In this document: one piece after another, positions 1-5,754 of the stretch
Numbering within the stretch: the first letter of the stretch is position 1
Layout: the number at the start of each line of letters is the position of its first letter
DNA from: an uncultured Burkholderiales bacterium
GTDB lineage: Bacteria > Pseudomonadota > Gammaproteobacteria > Burkholderiales > Burkholderiaceae_C
Direction: 5' to 3'
DNA length: 6,480 nt
Assembly (NCBI GenBank): GCA_903856875.1
Contig: CAIODE010000081.1
Location: forward strand, 1-6,480
The notes under the pieces: generated by a model
What the model saw: the letters and a program-made list of their open reading frames with translations, nothing else
Told to the model about the DNA's origin: nothing
Databases searched by the model: none
Made by a program: the position numbers and the translations under genes

Positions 1-1488
1 AACAATGCCATTGATTTTGATGCAACAGATGGCAACAAACTCAAGTTCAGAAACAATTTTGGAAAAGCCGCCACAGTTTATGGTTATGTGGCTTTTTCTT
101 ACGACACTGCCACCAAAAAATGGCAAGCTAAAAAACGCTACAAATACGCTTACACAACAGCGAACTCAGACAAAGGAGGCACTTCACATGCTGTCAGTTA
201 CACAGAAGACACTTCATTTTCAGCAGCCAATTATTATGTGAGCTTAAGCAATGGTGCTTTTCAATTGGTGGCTTCAGCGTCTATGGCAACGCCTTTGTAT
301 GTCTACAACTCTGCCATTGATTTTGGAATTCCTGAATTTTTAAACCCTCAAAAAGTCGCTTTTGTCACCAACGATCCTGCCCCATTTCTTTCCAAGAATT
401 CAGTAGCTGCCACCGAAGGCATATCTGGCAACATCTACCGACAAGTTAACTCAACCTATCGAAATCAAGTATCAACGCCTGGCACTGATACATCCACCAA
501 GGCAAGCGCAGACGCCATGCTGGCTGCCATTAAAGCTTCAATAGAAGCTTCGGGTGAAAAATTAAGATATTCAACCAACTTGTATTCAGCCTACCGAGAA
601 GCCACATTGGCCCACAAATTAGTAAGTGACGCCATTGCAGATGGCACACCCGGACAAAATTTAGTACCCTATGTTTACTTTACAAATGAGAAAGATACTG
701 CCGGCAAAAACCACCCCTTTATGGTAGTGGTGAATTATGGCAATCAAGCGTCACCCAATGGTCTAAAAGATATTCCGCATCCCCCAGGCGATGGCTCAGG
801 TTCTTACCCAAGCTCCAAAGTCACTCGTTTTTCTAATTTAGAAAATTATGTTACTGCCATTCCAATGAAAAATTATGGCGTCGTTAAAGATGTCACTGAG
901 AACACCTTTACCAAAAATTTGTGGACTGACAGAACCAACCCCACCGTGAAAGCAGATGTGTATACCTATGCTGATGCTGCAGACAACGGCTTGCTCATCG
1001 ACGGCTCTGTGATGTTTCCAGCCTACAACAACACCTTAGTGCCTTCTAACTTAATGGGTGAACTTTCAGCCAGCGGCTGTCATGTGGGTCAAGGCGGTGG
1101 TGGGCCGCACTGCCACTTTGATGGCTACCAATCTGGATTCAGTTTAGGTGTTTATGGCGATGCTGATTACACCAACAAAACCCACCCTCCCCTCATTGGT
1201 TTTGGCTATGACGGTATTGCCTTGTTTGGCAAATACAGAGGCTCGGACAAAAACATGCTGGGTTACAGCACGCCACTTGATAGCTTTGGCGCGCACGATC
1301 ACGACAACATTGGCTATCACTACCATGCGCATCAGGTGGCTAACCACAAGGCCGAGTTGCTAACCTACACCACCACCATGGACGTTCTGATGAAGGGCGC
1401 TTACATCGGAAAGACCAATAGCATTCCTTTTTTTAGAACCAACAGCAATTTCAATAACAACAAATACTTGGGTGGTACGGTCAAGTAA
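1..1488 (+). CDS. YHYH-domain protein, 5' end outside the window (partial)
   Basis: The frame is open from base 1 (495 residues visible) and ends at TAA 1486-1488. The GTG at 88 is only an internal valine codon, so the true start lies upstream of the window. Numbered from base 1, the C-terminal third has the order typical of the YHYH family: a Cys/His cluster (C360, H361, then H370-C371-H372), a H-P-P-L-I-G-F-G-Y-D-G segment (about 395-405), and an H-D-H-D run followed by Y-H-Y-H-A-H at 439-444. The N-terminal two thirds are rich in Ser, Thr, Asn, Tyr and Ala with no motif I recognise, as is common in extracellular proteins. The family is poorly characterised. The His clusters suggest metal binding and the composition suggests export, but both are inference, and any signal peptide is outside the window. 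The gene converges on the minus-strand operon with one base between stop codons. Confidence 0.85.
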   Translation, partial: NNAIDFDATDGNKLKFRNNFGKAATVYGYVAFSYDTATKKWQAKKRYKYAYTTANSDKGGTSHAVSYTEDTSFSAANYYVSLSNGAFQLVASASMATPLYVYNSAIDFGIPEFLNPQKVAFVTNDPAPFLSKNSVAATEGISGNIYRQVNSTYRNQVSTPGTDTSTKASADAMLAAIKASIEASGEKLRYSTNLYSAYREATLAHKLVSDAIADGTPGQNLVPYVYFTNEKDTAGKNHPFMVVVNYGNQASPNGLKDIPHPPGDGSGSYPSSKVTRFSNLENYVTAIPMKNYGVVKDVTENTFTKNLWTDRTNPTVKADVYTYADAADNGLLIDGSVMFPAYNNTLVPSNLMGELSASGCHVGQGGGGPHCHFDGYQSGFSLGVYGDADYTNKTHPPLIGFGYDGIALFGKYRGSDKNMLGYSTPLDSFGAHDHDNIGYHYHAHQVANHKAELLTYTTTMDVLMKGAYIGKTNSIPFFRTNSNFNNNKYLGGTVK

Positions 1489-1489
1489 T

Positions 1490-1912
1490 TTATTTTCCAA
1501 AGGGGGAAACGCCTGCTTCCTTTGATTGTTGTTTCTGTTTGTCTAGAAATGCTTTAAACGGATCTGCGCCAGATTGATTTGCTGAGTTGGCATTGCCGGA
1601 ATTATTTGTGCTTCCTACATTGCTTTGCAGATTGCTTGCTGGATTTGACGCAGAGCTTGTCGCCAATCCATTTTTCTCAATGTGCGCTTTAAATGGGTCA
1701 ACGCCAGGCATTTGAGCTGGCACTGTTGGCGTTGCAGGTCGCATTGATTCTGCTTGGTTTAAATTGACTTCTGACTTAGACGGTGCAGCTGGATTTTGAA
1801 CATTGACCATCCATTCAGACAGGGGGGGCTGAAGCAGCCAAATCAAAAACAACAAGGTGACTATGCTGATTGCCAGCTTGACTTTGCCCAAGTGCTTGTA
1901 GTTGAGACGCAT
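1490..1912 (-). CDS. Small single-pass membrane protein with repeated G-x-[DS]-P-F motif
   Basis: This is a 140-residue protein that I do not recognise as a named family. A basic N-terminus (residues 1-12) is followed by one hydrophobic segment (about 12-28), so it is probably inserted in the inner membrane with a short cytoplasmic tip and the rest in the periplasm. After the membrane the chain is rich in Pro, Ser, Asn and Gln and probably disordered. It carries three spaced short motifs: GVDPFKAHIEK (70-80), GADPFKAFLDK (115-125) and GVSPFGK (134-140). The ATG lies three bases after the PDE stop (TAA AAA ATG), which suggests translational coupling; no good ribosome binding site is seen. As last gene of the series it might tether or localise the preceding proteins, or it might have a cell-envelope role unrelated to them. 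Its function is not known. Confidence 0.8.
   Translation of the reverse strand: MRLNYKHLGKVKLAISIVTLLFLIWLLQPPLSEWMVNVQNPAAPSKSEVNLNQAESMRPATPTVPAQMPGVDPFKAHIEKNGLATSSASNPASNLQSNVGSTNNSGNANSANQSGADPFKAFLDKQKQQSKEAGVSPFGK
1498..1524 (+). terminator. Weak candidate hairpin just past the YHYH gene stop
   Basis: CAAAGG at 1498-1503 can pair with CCTTTG at 1519-1524 across a 15-base loop. A T-rich but interrupted stretch (1525-1541) follows on the plus strand. It lies ten bases after the plus-strand stop and inside the last codons of the opposing gene. The stem is short and the T run is broken, so this is a possible terminator for the plus-strand gene only. No convincing terminator is visible for the minus-strand operon. 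Confidence 0.2.
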
Positions 1913-1915
1913 TTT

Positions 1916-2764
1916 TTAATGATTCAAGTTCGATTGAATTTCATCTGAAATTCTTTCGCTTATGCCCAAAACTAAAGAAGCGGGTGAGGAGAAAGTTAAT
2001 TGCTTTAAAAATTCTTTTCTGCCTTCTGCAGTTGACACTGTGGCGTGAGGTGAAAAATCAATCAACCGCCATTCATTCGCCAAGGCCTCCCCTAGCTCGG
2101 GGCCATATGTCGAAGATGCACTGGCCATCACATCTGCTTCGTTCAACAAAACACAAAGCCACTTTAAATCCCATTCAAAACTTTGACCTGCAACATTTGC
2201 ATGGTTGTGTTGAACAATTGAAAAATCAGAACGGATAATGGCTGTTTCTATGACTGCTTGCCACTCATGTGGCACGTCATGCGATGACAGAATTGGCTTC
2301 AGCAACTGAACAGATTGCTTTTCAATTTCAGATTCCACTGAATTAATATTTCCTGGGTGTGCAAAATCATGTGCCAAACAAGTTAGCAAAGCACATAACA
2401 TCCAATCCTGATTCACTTCTTTTTTTAATTCAACCAGGATAGCCAGTTGAATACTCATAGAAGTTAAGGCATCTGCAAAATGCAATCGATTATGGTATTT
2501 GGGCTCAGCAAATTTAGTGTTGCTTTGAGATTGATTCTCAATTTCACTTGCAAGCTTATTTGCCGCTCCCAACATGCATAACCCTGCTTCAGACAAATTA
2601 CTTTCCTGAAGATTTAAAAACTTAAGACATTCGTACAGCACTTTTGGCATTCCAAGCCATCCGTTCAGCCATGATGCTCTAAGAAAGCCATAAGAACTCT
2701 CTAGGCATTCATACCAAAGATCCCCTTTTAAGTTCAAATATTGAGGTGAAGACTTATCTGACAT
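1916..2764 (-). CDS. Class I (eukaryote-type) 3',5'-cyclic nucleotide phosphodiesterase domain protein
   Basis: This 282-residue protein probably hydrolyses cAMP and/or cGMP (or another cNMP) to the 5'-monophosphate. The class I PDE signatures are visible. YHNRLH at 90-95 corresponds to the family YHNxxH, with H91 the likely general acid and H95 a metal ligand. HDFAHPGNIN at 132-141 corresponds to HDxxHxGxxN, with H132, D133 and H136. NEADV at 208-212 supplies the late metal-ligand aspartate, D211. The 37-residue gap between H95 and H132 is what I recall for mammalian PDEs; the gap from D133 to D211 is shorter. Residue 142 of the PROSITE-type pattern is Ser rather than hydrophobic. Q255 in the C-terminal helix region may be the nucleotide-selecting glutamine, but this is uncertain. 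There is no membrane segment or signal peptide, so it is probably cytoplasmic. The ATG at 2764 lies 7 bases after the stop of the upstream CNB gene and 3 bases separate its stop from the next gene, so coupled translation is likely. A generic HD-domain hydrolase is the alternative, but the YHN motif argues against it. Confidence 0.85.
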   Translation of the reverse strand: MSDKSSPQYLNLKGDLWYECLESSYGFLRASWLNGWLGMPKVLYECLKFLNLQESNLSEAGLCMLGAANKLASEIENQSQSNTKFAEPKYHNRLHFADALTSMSIQLAILVELKKEVNQDWMLCALLTCLAHDFAHPGNINSVESEIEKQSVQLLKPILSSHDVPHEWQAVIETAIIRSDFSIVQHNHANVAGQSFEWDLKWLCVLLNEADVMASASSTYGPELGEALANEWRLIDFSPHATVSTAEGRKEFLKQLTFSSPASLVLGISERISDEIQSNLNH

Positions 2765-2771
2765 GCTGAAC

Positions 2772-3116
2772 TCAAGAGTGCTTAACAGCGTTGTTCATAG
2801 CCTGCTGAAGCAAAAGAGCTTCCATGATGACAACTAGCAATGGGGAATAGCTGGTTAAAAGGTCTGTAGCTTGATCATTGGAGATGACTTTGCAAACGAC
2901 ATCGCCGCTAGCGCGGATAGAGGCACCACGAATGCCACCTTTCAAGATAGCCGCTTCACCAAATGATTGTCCCTGCGGAATTCTGCCAAAAAATTGGCCT
3001 GTCTCACTTATCAATTCAACTTCGCCTTCTTGCAAAAAATAAAGGTGAGTGGCTGGGTCGCCTGATTTGCAAATGAATTGCCCATCCATAAATTTTTCTA
3101 CTGTAAATTCACTCAA
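2772..3116 (-). CDS. Minimal cyclic nucleotide-binding (CNB/CAP_ED) domain protein
   Basis: At 114 residues this is essentially one CNB beta-roll and its C-terminal helix, with no DNA-binding or enzyme domain. The first half has the strand pattern ending Y-F-L-Q-E-G-E-V-E-L (26-35). The phosphate-binding cassette is F-G-E-A-A-I-L (52-58), then R63-G-A and R68-A. E54 and R63 match the Glu that contacts the ribose and the Arg that contacts the cyclic phosphate in CAP and PKA, so the pocket looks able to bind cNMP. A hydrophobic helix (about 92-110) closes the domain. The start is TTG, supported by the GAGAGG six bases upstream; the internal ATG at codon 10 has no such site and would cut the first strand. 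It sits 18 bases after the other CNB gene, in the same frame, and 7 bases before the PDE gene. It is probably a cytoplasmic sensor or regulatory partner of the PDE (inference). The ligand is unknown. Confidence 0.85.
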   Translation of the reverse strand: MSEFTVEKFMDGQFICKSGDPATHLYFLQEGEVELISETGQFFGRIPQGQSFGEAAILKGGIRGASIRASGDVVCKVISNDQATDLLTSYSPLLVVIMEALLLQQAMNNAVKHS

Positions 3117-3122
3117 TTGATA

Positions 3123-3128
3123 CCTCTC
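3123..3128 (-). promoter_or_regulatory. Ribosome binding site (GAGAGG) deciding a TTG start
   Basis: Read on the minus strand, GAGAGG lies six bases before the TTG at 3116-3114. It falls between the stop of the upstream CNB gene (TAA 3137-3135) and this TTG. It is the best ribosome binding site in the operon, so the second CNB gene is probably initiated on its own rather than made only by read-through. Confidence 0.6.
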
Positions 3129-3134
3129 GGTCTG

Positions 3135-3689
3135 TTAAGGCGCCAAATTGCGCTTGATGATTGTGATCAAAATTGCTCTTACTTCTGGTGGAAGAACTTT
3201 AATAATTGCATCAACGCGATGAAACGGAATAATTTTGACTTTGACAGACGTCAAAGCAGTAGCTGTGAATTTAGAAGCCAGGCCTACCATTCCCTCAGAC
3301 AATCCAATGACAGACCCAGCGCCTAATTTGTAAGATTTTTCTTTTTGTGCGATTTGAATTTCGCCGCTAAGAATTAGGTAAGCGTCATCAAATTGCTCAC
3401 CAGATTCAATGATTTTTTTTCCAGGCAGTACCACAGTTGTATTAAGAAGCGTGCTTGAAGCCAATGCGATAAAAAGTCGATCTGGCCCTTTCAAACTTCC
3501 TGAAGCAATTGCATCTTGGCCTTCTTTAGACTGCAAAAAATATGTCCCTAATTTGCTTAGACGCTCTGCGTCTACAGAAAATTTAAGCGCATTGTCATTC
3601 ATAAAAAACCTATCTAAATCATGATCAGTTGAATGATGCCGAAGCGTATTTTGTTCTATGTAACGAACTACCGTTGGCGAGTTTGCCAC
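3135..3689 (-). CDS. CNB-fold protein with degenerate nucleotide pocket
   Basis: This 184-residue protein has an N-terminal helical region (about 30-82) and a CNB-like beta-roll (about 83-160), then a C-terminal helix (about 164-181). V-L-P-G-K-K-I-I-E-S-G-E and A-Y-L-I-L-S-G-E-I-Q-I (about 103-113) are standard CNB strand motifs. The phosphate-binding cassette region (127-145) lacks the usual G-E pair and has Lys (K140) near the position expected for the phosphate-contacting Arg, so cNMP binding is doubtful; it may be structural or sense another ligand. The start is uncertain. GTG at 3689 directly follows an in-frame TAA and has no clear ribosome binding site. An ATG at 3602 (codon 30) has GATAGG six bases upstream and would give 155 residues with the whole CNB fold intact. 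It lies 46 bases after sppA and 18 bases before the second CNB gene. Confidence 0.75.
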   Translation of the reverse strand: MANSPTVVRYIEQNTLRHHSTDHDLDRFFMNDNALKFSVDAERLSKLGTYFLQSKEGQDAIASGSLKGPDRLFIALASSTLLNTTVVLPGKKIIESGEQFDDAYLILSGEIQIAQKEKSYKLGAGSVIGLSEGMVGLASKFTATALTSVKVKIIPFHRVDAIIKVLPPEVRAILITIIKRNLAP

Positions 3690-3735
3690 TTAATAGGCCA
3701 TGTAAGCAAGCTTAGATTCGACCTGATGTACGTTT
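3690..3735 (-). other. Spacer between sppA and the CNB/PDE gene group
   Basis: This 46-base gap is the largest inside the series. It contains an imperfect palindrome (TAAGCAAGCTTA, 3703-3714) too tightly spaced for a good hairpin, and no terminator with a T run. An in-frame ATG GCC TAT TAA (3701-3690) sits directly before the GTG used as the start of the first CNB gene. I see no convincing promoter here. Confidence 0.4.
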
Positions 3736-5649
3736 TTAAGGCGAGACATTGCACAAACAATGCGCAACTGCTCCAAATGGCCGCTTCTTTTCAATGACCG
3801 CTTGCAGCCACATGAGGTCTTGACCCAAGGTATTCAATAACAAGACATCAGGGCCAGAATGACCTGACAACACACGCCAAGATGGAACAGTCATCGAGTC
3901 ACTAGCAATCCATCCCATTTGACCCATGAATTTTTGAGCAAACCTTTCTAATGAAGATGTTTTGGGTCCTACATATTTAATAGGAAGCTCTTTGTCGCTA
4001 CTTTTGGCACCATCTAGTTTTGAGACAAGAGCTCTAGCCTCCTCAACAGCATCAGAAAAACTTCCTAGTCGATCAATCAACTTGTGATCAGCCGCTTGTG
4101 CTCCCGTCCAAATTCTGCCTTGCGCCAGATCATCGACCTTCGCAAGCTCGAGTTTTCGTGTCTGTGACACCTTGCCAATAAAATCGCTATAAATGTGTTC
4201 AATGCTAGATTGCACCAAAGATTGCATGCGAGGGTCAAGCGCTTTCCTAGGATCGTAAGCACCGGCCAGCCAGCTTGTTTGATACCCACCTGTATTGACA
4301 CCAATTTTGCTCATTAAACCTTCACCCGTTGGCAACATGGCAAACACACCAATAGAACCCGTGATGGTGGCAGGGTCGGCAATGATTAAATCGGACGCCA
4401 TTGAAATCCAATAGCCGCCGGATGCTGCCAAGTTAGCCATGGAAACCACGATGGGTTTGCCTTTGTCTTTGGCAATTTGCAACTGATCGCGAATGAGCTC
4501 AGAGCCCAAAACACTGCCGCCCGGTGAGTTGACTCTGAGCACGATGGCTTTGACGTTCTTGTCTTCAGCCGCTTTTCGAATTCGCTCAGATGTAGAGATA
4601 CCGCCAATTTTTCCAGCAGGTGCTCGTCCATCGCCGATCTCACCTTCCGCCACCACGATGGCAATGTGGTCACCCTTTACTTTTTTGACTTCTGAGATGA
4701 GGTAGTCTTTCCAGGAAACTTGACGGAAGGATTCAATGTCTTCATCTTTGCCGACATCTTTCATGAGTGTTTCACGCAAAGATTCAAAAGTCTGGACGCC
4801 ATCTAACCACTTCCAATCTAGGGCCAACTGAGCAGCATTGCCTTTGGCACTGATCAACGCATCTGGCAACTTGTTCAAGTTTTGAACAATACTGCCGCTG
4901 GGTAAGTTGCGAGCCTTCTCAACGCCGCCGGTATACAAAGACCACAGGGCGTCGTATACATGCGCCTCTGCTTTTAAGGCTTGCTGCGATGGGGCATTCA
5001 AAACGAAAGGTTCACCTGCAGACTTGAATTGGCCAACTCGAATGAGATTGGCTTTGATACCTAGTTTGTCTAAAGCGTCTTTGTAGTAATTGCGGCTTCT
5101 GCCCAAGCCTTCAATCAAAACACCGCCCATGGGATGCGACAACACTTGAGTGGCATGAGCCGCCAAATAATATTGGCGTTGGTCGTAAACCGCAGACCAT
5201 GCCACCACTTGCTTGCCCGATGCTTTGAATTTTTCAATGGCGCTTGCAGCTTCACGCAAAGAAACAAGGCCGCCACCCTGAAAGTCGTCCAATTTCAAAA
5301 GCACTTTGTCGATATGCTTGTCTTTTGCAGCCAACTCAAAGGTCATCACAACATCGCGCAAGCGAACAGTGTCTGATGCGTTGCCCTGAATTTCGCCAAT
5401 CACTTTGTCTCGCAAGCCCCCAGGTGATTCTTCAACCAACACACCTTTTAAGTCCATGACCAAAACAGTGTGATCGTCGAGACTTACTTTGTCTGAATAA
5501 AAAAAAAGCCATCCAATACCTACCGCATACAAAACAACACCGAAAACCAAAGCCACTCGAAAGCTTTGGAACATCCAATCGGACACTTTCAAAATGCCAC
5601 GATTGATCAATGAAAAAAAGTTTTTGATTTTTAAGAAAGCAGCATTCAT
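3736..5649 (-). CDS. sppA: Signal peptide peptidase SppA, 67 kDa type (protease IV)
   Basis: This 637-residue inner-membrane serine protease degrades cleaved signal peptides; E. coli SppA is about 618 residues, so this is full length. One membrane segment lies near residues 31-51 and the rest should face the periplasm. The protein has the tandem S49 layout. The N-terminal half carries the catalytic Lys, K209, in G-Q-F-K-S-A-G-E-P-F (matching E. coli K209). The C-terminal half carries the nucleophile S410 in N-L-A-A-S-G-G-Y-W-I-S, preceded by R-V-N-S-P-G-G-S (372-379). The downstream T-G-S-I-G-V segment (430-435) is also typical of the family. The C-terminus ends with an unusual Cys-Leu-Cys (631-633). 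ATG 5649 is the first start that precedes the membrane anchor; AAGGA lies 13 bases upstream, a long spacing. It is first in a five-gene minus-strand series, with no terminator seen before the next gene, so the CNB genes may be co-transcribed with it. Confidence 0.97.
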   Translation of the reverse strand: MNAAFLKIKNFFSLINRGILKVSDWMFQSFRVALVFGVVLYAVGIGWLFFYSDKVSLDDHTVLVMDLKGVLVEESPGGLRDKVIGEIQGNASDTVRLRDVVMTFELAAKDKHIDKVLLKLDDFQGGGLVSLREAASAIEKFKASGKQVVAWSAVYDQRQYYLAAHATQVLSHPMGGVLIEGLGRSRNYYKDALDKLGIKANLIRVGQFKSAGEPFVLNAPSQQALKAEAHVYDALWSLYTGGVEKARNLPSGSIVQNLNKLPDALISAKGNAAQLALDWKWLDGVQTFESLRETLMKDVGKDEDIESFRQVSWKDYLISEVKKVKGDHIAIVVAEGEIGDGRAPAGKIGGISTSERIRKAAEDKNVKAIVLRVNSPGGSVLGSELIRDQLQIAKDKGKPIVVSMANLAASGGYWISMASDLIIADPATITGSIGVFAMLPTGEGLMSKIGVNTGGYQTSWLAGAYDPRKALDPRMQSLVQSSIEHIYSDFIGKVSQTRKLELAKVDDLAQGRIWTGAQAADHKLIDRLGSFSDAVEEARALVSKLDGAKSSDKELPIKYVGPKTSSLERFAQKFMGQMGWIASDSMTVPSWRVLSGHSGPDVLLLNTLGQDLMWLQAVIEKKRPFGAVAHCLCNVSP

Positions 5650-5754
5650 GGTGTTTCTATTGTCCTTGCATCAGCATATCGTGCCTACCGAGGTGAAAAG
5701 CAATATTACTTCAGCCCGAAACAGCCCTATTAGTTTAGGCCACCTACAATAGAA
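5650..5754. promoter_or_regulatory. Divergent intergenic region between sppA and the membrane-protein gene
   Basis: These 105 bases separate divergent genes and must hold the promoter(s). For sppA (minus strand) the candidates are weak: TAATAT at 5708-5703 as a -10 without a matching -35, or TTGCTT (5703-5698) and GATATG (5680-5675) spaced 17 bases. For the plus-strand gene, TACAAT (5745-5750) resembles a -10 but has no -35 and is only four bases from the GTG start at 5755. Two copies of CAGCCC (5712-5717 and 5722-5727) are exactly ten bases apart. No site is strong enough to call alone. Confidence 0.35.

Noticed and set aside
88..90. GTG as the start of the YHYH gene
   Set aside because: The frame is open to base 1 and encodes protein-like sequence continuous with the rest, so the gene begins outside the window.
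6..325. 14-base repeat TGCCATTGATTTTG at 6-19 and 312-325
   Set aside because: The flanks do not match and both copies are in the same reading frame; one short shared peptide (N-x-A-I-D-F) is not enough to claim a domain repeat.
1148..1363. Open frames on both strands inside the YHYH gene
   Set aside because: They overlap the well-supported His-motif region and show no domain or start signal; they are shadow frames.
2772..3116. A CRP/FNR-type transcription factor
   Set aside because: The protein ends right after the CNB helix; there is no helix-turn-helix region, and neither does the neighbouring CNB protein have one.
1490..3689. A Pycsar or CBASS-type anti-phage system
   Set aside because: There is no nucleotide cyclase and no effector fused to the CNB domains; a PDE removes signal rather than making it.
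3703..3714. Palindrome TAAGCAAGCTTA as a terminator after sppA
   Set aside because: The loop would be two to four bases with a short AT-rich stem and no T run in the direction of transcription.
4386..4673. Open frames on both strands inside sppA
   Set aside because: This region encodes conserved SppA residues including the catalytic Ser; the other frames have no recognisable features.
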